The notes: generated by a model from the sequence alone, not told the origin. 32,465 nucleotides of DNA from CAG-826 sp964504595 (GCA_964504595.1 CAZDEE010000016.1:1-32465), one strand, 5' to 3'. Numbered from the stretch's first letter, positions 24,420-32,465 are shown. Translations and numbers: made by a program.

Positions 24420-26936
24420 CTACTTCATTTTCTTTTTAAGGTCATATAAGAAATTAAGGGCTTCTAAAGGAGTCATTGCTAAAGGATCAATATTTCTTAC
24501 CTCTTTAATCCAGGCTTCTTCTCCTTCTTCTCGAGGTTTAATTACCTCTAATGATGTTTGAATATCACGACTTTCTAAAGATAATAATATTTCACTTGCT
24601 CTATCTAATAACAAATCTGGAAGCTTAGCTAAACGAGCAACATTAATACCATAAGATTTATTCATCGCACCGTCTTTAACTTGGTATAAGAAAGTTATTT
24701 TATTGTTATCTTCAGCGACGCAAACTTGAACATTTCTTAATGATGGTAATTCGCTTTCAAGTGATGTTAATTCATGATAATGGGTACTGAATAAAGTTTT
24801 TGCTTTAACTCGAGAAACTATATATTCAATAATCGCTTGCGCAATTGCCATTCCATCAAATGTAGCGGTTCCACGACCTATTTCATCAAAAATAAGCAAT
24901 GATCTTTCTGTCGCATGTCTTAATGCATAATTTGCTTCATTCATTTCTACCATAAAAGTTGATTGTCCTGATACCAAATCATCAGAAGCTCCAATCCGAG
25001 TGAATATTTGGTCAAAAACCATCAAATCAGCCTCTTCTGCAGGAACATAACATCCTATTTGAGCAATAATAACAATCAATGCTAATTCACGCATATATGT
25101 TGATTTACCACCCATATTTGGACCAGTAATTAACAAAATATCTTGCGAAGAAGGTAAATAGACATCATTAGCAACAAAGTGATCTTTTTTCATAACTTTT
25201 TCAATCACCGGATGACGTCCTTTTTTGATATTAATAATGCGTTTATCATTAAAAGTAGGACGAACATATCCTTCGTTTGCGCTAACTTCAGCAAGAGAAA
25301 CCAAAACATCTAAATGCGCTATTTGATTTGCTAATTTTTGTATGTTTTGCGTAACACCTTGTATAATTTTTCTTATCTCTAAGAATAAATCATATTCAAG
25401 TTTCATTCTCTTTTCATCAGCATTTAAAATGAGCGATTCTTTTTCTTTTAATTCAGCAGTTATAAAACGTTCACCATTAATTGTTGTTTGTTTACGTTCA
25501 TAACCCCATTCCTCTTGAACTAAATCTTTGCTTCCTTTTGATATTTCAATATAATAGCCAAAAACACGATTATAACCAACTTTTAAAGTTTTAATACCAG
25601 TTCTTTCTCTTTCTTTAGCTTCTAAAGAGGCTACCCAAGTTTTACCTCCTGAAGATAATTCAATAAGTTCATCAAGTTCTTGACTATATCCATTTTTAAA
25701 AATGCCACCTTCTTTAACACTTACCGGTGCATCTTCACTAATTGCTTTTTCAATCAATTCACATATGCCATCAAGAGAATCCATTTCTTGACTCATTTTA
25801 TCAAAATTAGGATTTTCTAAATTAAGTAAAATATCTTTTAAATGTGGAACTGCTTTTAAAGAAGCTTTTAATTGTAATAAATCTCTTCCATTTGCGTTTC
25901 CAAAACTAATACGTGCAATAAGTCTTTCTAAGTCATAAACTTCATCTAAAGCAACTTGAAGTTCTTGCCGATTCATAAACTTATCAATTAATGACGCAAT
26001 CATCGATTGACGAGTTAAAATTTCTTCTAAATCACATGAAGGTTTTTGAATATATTGTTTTAATAAACGTGCCCCCATCGCGGTTTTAGTTTGATCTAAT
26101 AACCAAAATAAAGAACCATATTTTTCATCGCTTCTTATAGTTCTTGTTAATTCAAGATTGAGTCTTGAATAGGCATCTATTTGTAAAGTTTTAATTGCTT
26201 TTATGACATGAACATTTTGTAAATAATCTAAATTTCTTTTTTGAGTTCTCTTTAAATATGAAATCAATCTAACAACTGCCTTCATTTGATATAAATCTTG
26301 AACTTCAGATAAAATATTTTCATATTCCAAGCTAATTTCATCATCATCTTCATAAGATATTAAAAGTTTACGTTTAATTGATAGTTCATCAAGAATAGAA
26401 GATGGAAAAGAAGAAGATATAATAATCTCCCTTGTTAATAAATTATCAAGTTCACTCACTAATGAAGTTAAATCTTTTTCAACATTCATTACATTTACTT
26501 CACCAGTAGAAATATCCGCAAAAGCGAGAACATAATTCAAATCCGTAACATCAACCGCGACAATATAATTATTATCATCAGAAGCCAAATCCATTCTTGC
26601 ACCTGGAGTAATTATTTGTACAACATCTCTTTCTACAATTCCTTTAGCTAAAGAAGGATCTTCTAATTGCTCGACAATACCAACTTTATAACCCCGATTA
26701 ATAAGTTTAGCAATATATGTTTTTACAGCATGATAAGGCACACCACACATTGGTACTTTTTCATCTGCACCCGCACTCTTGCCAGTTAAAGTTAACTGTA
26801 ATTCTTTGCTGGCGGTTTTTGCATCATCAAAAAACAATTCATAAAAATCACCCAGTCTAAAGAGAATTAAAGTATCTGGATGTTTTTCTTTTATCGATAA
26901 ATACTGCATCATCATTGGCGTATATTTAGGTTTCAT
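24420..26936 (-). CDS. mutS: DNA mismatch repair protein MutS
   Basis: Mismatch recognition ATPase, 838 residues. The mismatch-wedge F-x-E is F31-Y-E33 in GDFYELF. Connector, lever and clamp domains follow. ATPase: Walker A GPNMGGKST (605-613), ASDDLVSGQSTFMVEM, Walker B LLIFDEIGRGT and STHYHEL. The C-terminus TPLEALNFLYDLKKK is typical of MutS and excludes MutS2. Start ATG 26936 has GAGGTGA upstream. It leads mutS-mutL-miaA. Confidence 0.97.
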   Translation of the reverse strand: MKPKYTPMMMQYLSIKEKHPDTLILFRLGDFYELFFDDAKTASKELQLTLTGKSAGADEKVPMCGVPYHAVKTYIAKLINRGYKVGIVEQLEDPSLAKGIVERDVVQIITPGARMDLASDDNNYIVAVDVTDLNYVLAFADISTGEVNVMNVEKDLTSLVSELDNLLTREIIISSSFPSSILDELSIKRKLLISYEDDDEISLEYENILSEVQDLYQMKAVVRLISYLKRTQKRNLDYLQNVHVIKAIKTLQIDAYSRLNLELTRTIRSDEKYGSLFWLLDQTKTAMGARLLKQYIQKPSCDLEEILTRQSMIASLIDKFMNRQELQVALDEVYDLERLIARISFGNANGRDLLQLKASLKAVPHLKDILLNLENPNFDKMSQEMDSLDGICELIEKAISEDAPVSVKEGGIFKNGYSQELDELIELSSGGKTWVASLEAKERERTGIKTLKVGYNRVFGYYIEISKGSKDLVQEEWGYERKQTTINGERFITAELKEKESLILNADEKRMKLEYDLFLEIRKIIQGVTQNIQKLANQIAHLDVLVSLAEVSANEGYVRPTFNDKRIINIKKGRHPVIEKVMKKDHFVANDVYLPSSQDILLITGPNMGGKSTYMRELALIVIIAQIGCYVPAEEADLMVFDQIFTRIGASDDLVSGQSTFMVEMNEANYALRHATERSLLIFDEIGRGTATFDGMAIAQAIIEYIVSRVKAKTLFSTHYHELTSLESELPSLRNVQVCVAEDNNKITFLYQVKDGAMNKSYGINVARLAKLPDLLLDRASEILLSLESRDIQTSLEVIKPREEGEEAWIKEVRNIDPLAMTPLEALNFLYDLKKKMK

Positions 26937-26977
26937 GCTATCACCTCATTATTTGCTTTTGTCTATGTTATGATAGC

Positions 26978-26997
26978 ATAAATCCAAAAGGATTTAT
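26978..26997. other. Hairpin between cotE and mutS
   Basis: Perfect 8-bp stem ATAAATCC/GGATTTAT with a four-base loop, in the 82-base cotE-mutS gap. On the minus strand it lacks a T-run, so it is not a clear terminator; it might be an mRNA processing or end-protecting structure. Confidence 0.35.
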
Positions 26998-27018
26998 ATA
27001 TTAAATTTTTTGTAAACT

Positions 27019-27534
27019 TTATTTTTTAGATTCTAAATAATTAGGGTTCACATTCATGACAATTTCTTCATCTAAATCACTATCATCAACATCATCTTCT
27101 TTAGTATCCACTGTGACAATTGCCTCCGCAAAAACATCAATTATATACGAACTTTCGATTTTGATTTCAACCGTGTTCTCATCAATCAAACGCATTCCAA
27201 TCGCGGTAGGATACTTTATAACATGAATTTTTATATACTTTTCATCATTTAAAGTATGTAACTTTCTCCAAGACATATTGACCGCTCCAAAAAAAGAAAC
27301 AGTTTCATTATAAACGCAGGTTTTTTGATCATTATCCATCGCATACCATAATTGAATATCATAACTTCCATTAACTATTACATTCTTTTTACTCTCTTCA
27401 GGATTACATTGATGATTAATAATCCAACATCCTAAAGTTTTTGAAGCAGATTCAGGCAGAACCAATGTTTTAACTTCTAAAGAGTCATATTTTCCTTTAC
27501 CAATAAGCGTTTTAACAATTATTTCTCTAAACAA
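27019..27534 (-). CDS. cotE: Outer spore coat morphogenetic protein CotE
   Basis: Scaffold on which the outer spore coat assembles in the mother cell. The 171-residue product reads FREIIVKTLIGKGK, LGCWIINHQCNPE and VNGSYDIQLWYAMDND, which line up with Bacillus CotE, and it ends in an acidic tail (DVDDSDLDEE) and NPNYLE like the Bacillus protein. Start: TTG at 27534 is chosen because GAGG lies eight bases upstream and the N-terminus then matches CotE (M..REII); a GTG at 27543 falls inside that ribosome site. It sits between ymcA and mutS exactly as in Bacillus. Its presence is strong evidence for spore formation. Confidence 0.92.
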   Translation of the reverse strand: MFREIIVKTLIGKGKYDSLEVKTLVLPESASKTLGCWIINHQCNPEESKKNVIVNGSYDIQLWYAMDNDQKTCVYNETVSFFGAVNMSWRKLHTLNDEKYIKIHVIKYPTAIGMRLIDENTVEIKIESSYIIDVFAEAIVTVDTKEDDVDDSDLDEEIVMNVNPNYLESKK

Positions 27535-27574
27535 AAAAATCACCTCATTTCAATATATGAAATAAGGCGATAAA

Positions 27575-27889
27575 TTATTTTTCGATAATTTTCTTTATTT
27601 CTGTTAATAAATTATAAAGTTCATCTTTAATTAATTCAAAATTTTGAATTAATGGATGTTCTGTATATTTTTTTAATAAAGATTCATATTCTTCTTTAGC
27701 TTTAAAATACTTTTCATCAATATCGATATTCAAAGTCATTTCTTGCTTTAAAGAAACTATTCTTCCCTTAATTAAATTAAGTTCTGCATTATTTTCAATT
27801 TCATTTTTTGATTTAAAATATGTTTTAACTACATCTAATGAAAATAATTCTTCTTTTAAATTTCTTAAAGCCTCTTCAAAATCATTCAT
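27575..27889 (-). CDS. ymcA: YlbF/YmcA (RicA) family protein, short form
   Basis: 104 residues, all-helical. In Bacillus, YmcA (RicA) works with YlbF and YaaT to steer RNase Y cleavage and the Spo0A phosphorelay; its rny neighbour in this same block fits that. Start ATG 27889 is chosen over a TTG at 27904 because GGAG is nine bases upstream. It overlaps the miaB stop by eight bases. It is clearly shorter than the Bacillus protein and has no cysteine at all, although the Bacillus complex carries iron-sulfur clusters. Confidence 0.85.
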   Translation of the reverse strand: MNDFEEALRNLKEELFSLDVVKTYFKSKNEIENNAELNLIKGRIVSLKQEMTLNIDIDEKYFKAKEEYESLLKKYTEHPLIQNFELIKDELYNLLTEIKKIIEK

Positions 27890-29327
27890 TAATGATTTCT
27901 CCAATCATCGAATATAAATGTGATTCAATTATTTTAACTTTCACAATCGTTCCTACTAAGGAATAATCTCCTTTGAAATGAACTAATTTATTAGTCTCAG
28001 TATATCCAGATAAAACTTCTTTATTTCTTTTTGAAGCTCCTTCTACAAGTACGCTATAAACATTACCAATCATTGCTTCAGCTTTTTTAATAGCTTCTTC
28101 CTCAACTGCTTCAACAAGGCGATCAAATCGAGCATGTTTAGTTTCATCATCAACTTTATCTTCCATCATTGCCGCTGGTGTCCCAACTCGAGGTGAATAT
28201 ATAAATGTATATGCACTATCATAACCGACTTCTTTTACCATTTTTATTGTATCTTCAAATTGCTCTTCGGTTTCATTTGGGAAACCAACAATGATATCAG
28301 TTGATAACGCTAAACCTTTTATTTTCGATTTCATCTTTCTAACTAATTCTAGATATTGTGAAGAAGTATATCTTCTTCCCATTCTCCGAAGTACCTCATC
28401 ATTTCCAGATTGAACTGGTAAATGAATAAATGGTAATATCGAATCATATTTTGCAATCACATCAATCATTTCATCGCTAAAATCCCAAGGATGAGAAGTC
28501 ATAAATTTAATTCTTGGAACTCCTAAAAGCGCAACTTCTTCTAAAAGTGTGGCGAAGCTAACTCCATTTGGTAAATCTTTACCATAAGCATTAACATTTT
28601 GACCAAGATACGTAATTTCTAAATATCCTTGTTTTAATAAATCTTTAGTCTCATTTAAGATATCTTCTAATTCACGGCTTCTTTGTTTACCTCTTGTATA
28701 TGGAACGATACAATATGTACAAAACTTATCGCATCCATACATAATATTTACATATGCTTTTCTCTTATCTAATCGTACTGAAGGAGTATTTTCAATTACT
28801 TCTCCTGTTTTAGATTCAACCGCAATAACTCTTTTTTGTTCACGATAAATAATTTCAAGGTAATCAAGCAATTGATGGATATTATGAGTTCCAAATAAAA
28901 GATCGACATGTCGATAAGTTTTCTCGATAGTTTCGACTATATGTGGCTCTTGAATCATGCATCCTCCAAGAGCGATAATTAAATCTTTCTTTTTATTTTT
29001 AAGTCCTTTCAATTGACCGATTTCCCCATAAACACGATCTTCAGCATTTTCTCTAACTGCGCATGTGTTTAAAATAACAAGGTCAGCATCGTTAATATCT
29101 TCAGCACATTGATATCCGGCGTATTCAAGAATTCCTTTCATCGTCTCTTCATCACGTACATTAGCTTGGCAACCATATGTTCGAATAAAATATTTTTTTC
29201 CTTCAACGACGTTTCTTAAAAAAGTTGAAACAACTATTTCATCTCTTTTAATTATCGTTTGTTCATTTTTATTACGATATTTAGCATCTTTTAATGATGG
29301 CTTACTTTTAACAATGCAACCTTTCAT
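27882..29327 (-). CDS. miaB: tRNA-2-methylthio-N6-dimethylallyladenosine synthase
   Basis: Radical-SAM methylthiotransferase that adds a methylthio group to C2 of i6A37 made by MiaA. 481 residues. The N-terminal cluster Cys are C53 (YGCQANVRDEE), C89 (NTCAVRENAEDR) and C123 (GGCMIQE); the radical-SAM cluster is C199-x3-C203-x2-C206 (YGCDKFCTYC). A TRAM domain ends the protein. DEE and VREN features separate it from MtaB and RimO. Start ATG 29327 has GGGAAG upstream. It ends with TGA, overlapping ymcA. Confidence 0.97.
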   Translation of the reverse strand: MKGCIVKSKPSLKDAKYRNKNEQTIIKRDEIVVSTFLRNVVEGKKYFIRTYGCQANVRDEETMKGILEYAGYQCAEDINDADLVILNTCAVRENAEDRVYGEIGQLKGLKNKKKDLIIALGGCMIQEPHIVETIEKTYRHVDLLFGTHNIHQLLDYLEIIYREQKRVIAVESKTGEVIENTPSVRLDKRKAYVNIMYGCDKFCTYCIVPYTRGKQRSRELEDILNETKDLLKQGYLEITYLGQNVNAYGKDLPNGVSFATLLEEVALLGVPRIKFMTSHPWDFSDEMIDVIAKYDSILPFIHLPVQSGNDEVLRRMGRRYTSSQYLELVRKMKSKIKGLALSTDIIVGFPNETEEQFEDTIKMVKEVGYDSAYTFIYSPRVGTPAAMMEDKVDDETKHARFDRLVEAVEEEAIKKAEAMIGNVYSVLVEGASKRNKEVLSGYTETNKLVHFKGDYSLVGTIVKVKIIESHLYSMIGEIINE

Positions 29328-29343
29328 AGTACTTCCCTACTTT

Positions 29344-29613
29344 CTAAATTGTTTTCTTTTTAATTTTTAATCTAATCGCAGTCTTTATTTCTCCATTAAT
29401 CTTTATTTCTTGGAAATTCGGTATAATTTCAATATCTTCTCCTAATGGGGTTAAATAACCTCTTAAAACAATAATCGCTTTTAATGCCTGATTTAACGCT
29501 CCTGCACCAATAGTTTGAACATCAATACTACTTTGTTCTTTTAAAATATTTGATAAAGAACCCGCGACTGCACTAACACTAGACTCAGTTTTAACTTTTA
29601 CAATTTTAATCAT
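29344..29613 (-). CDS. spoVS: Stage V sporulation protein S
   Basis: Small Alba-like protein needed for normal spore coat formation and linked to septation control in Bacillus. 89 residues. It aligns well: SSVSAVAGSLSNIL, then IGAGALNQALKAI (about 36-48), LRGYLTP and IRLKI. Start ATG 29613 is chosen because GAGGAT lies seven bases upstream; the TTG at 29634 would add seven residues not found in Bacillus SpoVS. It lies between ymdB and miaB; the tdh-kbl genes present there in Bacillus subtilis are missing. Confidence 0.95.
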   Translation of the reverse strand: MIKIVKVKTESSVSAVAGSLSNILKEQSSIDVQTIGAGALNQALKAIIVLRGYLTPLGEDIEIIPNFQEIKINGEIKTAIRLKIKKKTI

Positions 29614-29651
29614 ATTTTTTATCCTCTTAATCAATTTATGATTAGAAGATA

Positions 29652-30440
29652 TTAAATATGTTCATCAAATAATGTTATTGATTTTATTGATAACGCTTTT
29701 CCCGTATTCTCATCTGCTTCAATAACTACCGCATTTAAAATACTACCTAATTCTTTTTCAATTTCATAACGAATCTTTTCTTTATTCCAAAGACGTCCAA
29801 TGACAACTTCTTTTTTTGCTCCTAAAATACCATTATTAGGACCACACATACCAACATCACACATAAACGCAGTTCCTTTTTTTAAAATTCGTTCATCATG
29901 AGTTTGTACATGAGTATGAGTTCCAATAACCGCGGTTACTTCACCATCAAACGCCCAACCTAGAGCCTGTTTTTCTCCTGTCGCTTCAGCGTGGAAATCA
30001 ACAATATGAATATCCGCTTTCTCTTCATTATCAACAATATACTTTAATGATTCAAAAGGATTATTCACTTCTTCTAACATGAATGCTTCCCCTAATAAGT
30101 TAGTGATTCTAATACGAATATCGCCAACTTCATAAACAGCAGTTCCGACTCCTCCAAATTCATTTAATAAATTAAAAGGTCTAATAAGATAATCTGCTCC
30201 GTTAATAAATTCATTAATTTCACTTTTTGAATTATAATGATTACCTAATGTAATAACATCAATTCCCGATTTTAATAGTTGATTATAATGATTCTCAATT
30301 AATCCTTTTCCATGAGTGGCATTTTCACCATTTGCGATAACGAAATCAATATTATATTTTTTAATTAAAGAAGGCAAGTTATTTATAACCATTGTTCGTC
30401 CGCTTTTACCAACGATATCACCAATAAATAATATTTTCAT
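29652..30440 (-). CDS. ymdB: YmdB family metallophosphoesterase
   Basis: Calcineurin-like phosphodiesterase with 2',3'-cAMP activity in Bacillus, where it tunes biofilm and motility gene expression. 262 residues, as in Bacillus. Metal-site stretches: FIGDIVGKSGR (N-terminus), ANGENATHGKG, LGNHYNSK, DFHAEATGEK and GTHTHVQTHDE. Start ATG 30440 has AAGGAGGG eight bases upstream; an upstream in-frame start would add eight basic residues without support. It follows rny after a hairpin and precedes spoVS. Confidence 0.96.
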   Translation of the reverse strand: MKILFIGDIVGKSGRTMVINNLPSLIKKYNIDFVIANGENATHGKGLIENHYNQLLKSGIDVITLGNHYNSKSEINEFINGADYLIRPFNLLNEFGGVGTAVYEVGDIRIRITNLLGEAFMLEEVNNPFESLKYIVDNEEKADIHIVDFHAEATGEKQALGWAFDGEVTAVIGTHTHVQTHDERILKKGTAFMCDVGMCGPNNGILGAKKEVVIGRLWNKEKIRYEIEKELGSILNAVVIEADENTGKALSIKSITLFDEHI

Positions 30441-30462
30441 TTTCTTTACCCTCCTTAAAATC

Positions 30463-30487
30463 AAATAGGACCAAAACGGCCCTATTT
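30463..30487 (-). terminator. Hairpin terminator or attenuator between rny and ymdB
   Basis: 10-bp stem (30487-30478 with 30472-30463, one G-U pair), five-base loop, then TTTGATTTTAA on the minus strand. The T-run is broken and ymdB has no obvious promoter of its own, so partial read-through is likely. Confidence 0.65.
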
Positions 30488-30491
30488 TAAA

Positions 30492-32057
30492 TTATTTTGC
30501 AAGTTCAACTGCACGCATTTCACGAATCACAGAAACTTTAATTTGACCTGGATAAGTCATTTCTGTTTCAATCTTTTCACGAATTTCACGTGCTAACTTA
30601 AACGCACCTAAATCATCAATTTTTTCTGGAACAACCATAATTCGAACTTCACGACCAGATTGCATTGCAAAGCATTGACTTACACCTTCATATGATTTAC
30701 AAATTGTCTCTAATTGTTCGATTCTCTTAACATAATTTTCTAATGTTTCTGATCTTGCACCAGGTCTTGCCGCAGATAAAGTATCCGCTGCTGCAACTAA
30801 AGTTGAAATAATAAATTTAGGATCAACATCACCATGGTGTGATTCAATCGCATTAATAACAACTTCTGGCTCTCCATATTTTTTGGCTAATCTAGCACCG
30901 ATTTCAATATGATTACCATCTAATTCAAAATCAGCAGCCTTACCTATATCATGTAATAATCCAGCACGTTTTGCTAAGTTTTGATCTAAGCCTAACTCAG
31001 CAGCCATAATACCACATAAATATGCAACTTCGATTGAATGATCTAAAGCATTTTGTCCATAACTAGTACGGTATTTCAATCTTCCAACATAATCAAGTAA
31101 TTCCTTGTTAATTCTTGGAAGGCCAAGTTTAAATGCAACTTCTTGTCCTGTCTTACGAACTGATTCATTAACTTCTTGACGACACTTTTCAACCACTTCT
31201 TCAATTCTTCCTGGTTGAATACGTCCATCCTTAATTAACATTTCTAATGCACGACGTGCAATTTCTCTTCTGATTGGATCAAAACAAGAAACTGTAATAA
31301 CCTCAGGTGTATCATCAATTAATAAATCAACACCTAACAATTGTTCTAAAGTACGTATATTACGTCCTTCTCTACCAATAATTCTTCCCTTCATCTCATC
31401 ACTTGGTAATGAAACTACAGAAACTGTTCTTTCAGTAGTAACTTCTTGAGAGTATTTTGAGATAGCTAAAGATAATATTTCTCTAGCACTAGTATCTGCA
31501 GCATCGCGTGCTTCCTCTTCTTTATTTTTGATATAAGCCGCTAATTCACGTGATAATTTTGCTTCAACACGCTTAAATATTTCTTCACGAGCTTCACTAA
31601 CTGACATATTAGAAACTTTTTCTAATTCAGAAATAATCGAATCGATTTTTTCTTGAAGAAGTTGTTCTTTATGATCAAGTTCTTTCATTCGTTTGGATAA
31701 AGCTTCACTTTTTTCTTCTAATGTTGTTTCTTTAGCTAAGAGAGCTAAATCACGTCTTTCAATACCTTGTTCACGTTGTAACAATTTATTTTCTGACGCT
31801 GCTAATTCACCTTTCTTTTCTTTAATTTCTTTTTCAGCTTCAACCTTCATCTCATAGGCTGTTTGTTTTGCATCTAATTGAGCAGTTTTAATAATATGAT
31901 CTGCTTTTGTTTCCGCTTCTTTTAATAATTTATCGCTTTTCTTTTGAGCTTGTTTGAAATTGAAAAATGGCACAAATAAAGTTGCCGCAATTCCTAAACC
32001 AATTCCCAAAATGATAAATATAATAAACAAGCCTGGATCAATGTCAAATAAAATCAT
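30492..32057 (-). CDS. rny: Ribonuclease Y
   Basis: Membrane-bound endoribonuclease that starts decay of many mRNAs. 521 residues, the normal length. One N-terminal membrane helix (about 9-31), a long charged coiled coil (about 35-200), a KH domain (GRIIGREGRNIRTLEQLLGV) and an HD domain (ALDHSIEVAYL.. and GLLHDIGKA). Start ATG 32057 has AAAGGGG upstream. It has a long leader with its own promoter. It is the first gene of the conserved block and its product is the target of the YmcA-type complex. Confidence 0.97.
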   Translation of the reverse strand: MILFDIDPGLFIIFIILGIGLGIAATLFVPFFNFKQAQKKSDKLLKEAETKADHIIKTAQLDAKQTAYEMKVEAEKEIKEKKGELAASENKLLQREQGIERRDLALLAKETTLEEKSEALSKRMKELDHKEQLLQEKIDSIISELEKVSNMSVSEAREEIFKRVEAKLSRELAAYIKNKEEEARDAADTSAREILSLAISKYSQEVTTERTVSVVSLPSDEMKGRIIGREGRNIRTLEQLLGVDLLIDDTPEVITVSCFDPIRREIARRALEMLIKDGRIQPGRIEEVVEKCRQEVNESVRKTGQEVAFKLGLPRINKELLDYVGRLKYRTSYGQNALDHSIEVAYLCGIMAAELGLDQNLAKRAGLLHDIGKAADFELDGNHIEIGARLAKKYGEPEVVINAIESHHGDVDPKFIISTLVAAADTLSAARPGARSETLENYVKRIEQLETICKSYEGVSQCFAMQSGREVRIMVVPEKIDDLGAFKLAREIREKIETEMTYPGQIKVSVIREMRAVELAK

Positions 32058-32076
32058 TTTGTTTCCCCTTTCATTA

Positions 32077-32165
32077 TTATTTAACGACCAAAAAAAGTCA
32101 GTTTTTTACCGCCTTAAAGCAAAGGAACATCATTACCATAAGGCATAGTTATCCCTGTAGGTCTA
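32077..32165 (-). promoter_or_regulatory. Candidate structured leader of rny
   Basis: On the minus strand, GACC (32163-32160) can pair with GGTC (32089-32086), enclosing a stem GCCTTA (32144-32139) / TAAGGC (32116-32111), followed by an A-rich stretch. I cannot match it to a known riboswitch class. Confidence 0.3.
32114..32146 (-). CDS. Possible 10-codon upstream ORF in the rny leader
   Basis: ATG at 32146, then PYGNDVPLL and TAA at 32116-32114. An AGGGA lies five bases upstream of the ATG. Its start codon lies at one arm and its stop codon at the other arm of the GCCTTA/TAAGGC stem, so translation would open that stem. It may be chance; no homology is known to me. Confidence 0.25.
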   Translation of the reverse strand: MPYGNDVPLL

Positions 32166-32258
32166 AATTATTCATCCAAAATTTTATAATATAAGTCTTT
32201 TGACTTTAAAAAGAATATGGAATCTATATACAAGGTAATGTGTTTACCACACATAATT

Positions 32259-32286
32259 AGTATAGCAAATTACTTAGTCTTATAAA
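32259..32286 (-). promoter_or_regulatory. Promoter of rny (extended -10 type)
   Basis: On the minus strand, TTTATA (32286-32281), a 16-nt spacer ending in TGC, then TATACT (32264-32259). The leader would be about 195 bases. A second possible promoter, TTTAAA-16-TATAAA (32210-32183), lies closer to the gene. Confidence 0.45.
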
Positions 32287-32300
32287 AGAAAAAAAGAAAA

Positions 32301-32333
32301 AAAATAAAATTAAAAGAGGGTGCTAACCCTCTT
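32301..32333 (-). terminator. Terminator of the gene upstream of rny
   Basis: AAGAGGGT (32333-32326 region) and ACCCTCTT pair as an 8-bp stem (32314-32321 with 32326-32333) around four bases, followed on the minus strand by TTAATTTTATTTTTTT. The TAG stop codon is in the loop region. Confidence 0.9.
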
Positions 32334-32465
32334 GTTTATCTTGCTCAGTATTCTTATTTAATAAGGCATTTCTAATGTTAGAATAAACCTCATCAAAAAC
32401 TTCTTTATTATCCCAACTTTCGACTTTAGCACTATAAAAATTTCGATAAAAAATAAAGGTTATAA
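32323..32465 (-). CDS. C-terminal 46 residues of an unidentified protein (cut by the window edge)
   Basis: Minus-strand reading frame open from the window edge to TAG at 32325-32323. The visible end contains FIFYRNFYSAKVESWDNKEV and a hydrophilic tail ending KQEG. The stop lies in a strong terminator, which supports a real gene end. I do not recognise the family. In Bacillus, cinA and recA lie upstream of rny, but this end does not resemble either of them. Confidence 0.6.
   Translation of the reverse strand, partial: ITFIFYRNFYSAKVESWDNKEVFDEVYSNIRNALLNKNTEQDKQEG

Noticed and set aside
27552..27579. Sigma-E-like promoter (CATATATT) just upstream of cotE
   Set aside because: The transcript start would fall inside the cotE Shine-Dalgarno, so it could not give a normal mRNA.
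32086..32163. preQ1, cyclic-di-GMP or similar riboswitch before rny
   Set aside because: Only small fragments (an A-rich tail after GGCGG, or ACAGGG) resemble these classes; the required conserved cores are missing.
1..32465. CRISPR arrays, insertion sequences, prophage or defence genes
   Set aside because: No regularly spaced repeats, transposase, integrase or known defence domains were seen on either strand; the gene content is mostly housekeeping.

Overview
The window is strongly AT-rich chromosomal DNA from a low-GC Gram-positive bacterium. TGA is used as a stop (for example at the end of mutL and miaB), and Trp is read from TGG, so this is genetic code 11 and not the Mycoplasma code. 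The genes cotE and spoVS and a BclA-like collagen-like protein point to a spore former. The run rny-ymdB-spoVS-miaB-ymcA-cotE-mutS-mutL has the same order as in Bacillus. I infer a member of the Bacilli in the broad sense, probably an anaerobic or gut lineage near the Erysipelotrichales or the spore-forming relatives of the Mollicutes. The exact taxon cannot be fixed from this sequence. Almost every gene is on the minus strand; the one clear exception is a thioredoxin-like lipoprotein gene at 6069-6995.

Layout, left to right. 71-453: three tRNA genes (Pro, Arg, Cys) with encoded CCA ends, two promoters and a terminator. 554-5733: a complete potABCD polyamine-type ABC importer operon whose subunits are enlarged (PotD with an acidic metal-loop motif and a C-terminal membrane anchor, PotC with an extra N-terminal membrane region, PotA with two TOBE-like repeats). 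6069-6995: a lipoprotein with two thioredoxin-like domains. 7011-8515: a secreted amidase-like protein and a collagen-like putative spore-surface protein with a sigma-K-like promoter. 8643-12859: an MTA/SAH-deaminase-like amidohydrolase and a secreted, C-terminally anchored type I pullulanase. 13142-15034: ispF, ychF and a cold-shock protein. 15139-19742: a three-gene MacB/FtsX-type ABC system (ATPase, permease, ATPase-permease fusion). 19787-21597: a DUF951 protein and fhs. 21704-32057: miaA, mutL, mutS, cotE, ymcA, miaB, spoVS, ymdB and rny, the conserved block. 32323-32465: the 3' end of an unidentified gene.

How the genes fit together. The right-hand block joins mRNA turnover (RNase Y and the RicA-type protein YmcA), tRNA A37 modification (MiaA makes i6A and MiaB thiolates it), mismatch repair (MutS, MutL) and sporulation (SpoVS, CotE). 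The left half is nutrient handling and surface biology: polyamine uptake, glucan debranching at the cell surface, nucleoside salvage, and an ABC machine of unknown substrate with very large extracytoplasmic domains.

I found no CRISPR array, phage, insertion sequence or defence system. The least explained items are the large-loop ABC system (whose first Shine-Dalgarno lies inside a terminator-like hairpin), the modified PotABCD importer, the rny leader with a 10-codon upstream ORF, and the C-terminal Cys-containing membrane anchor of the pullulanase.
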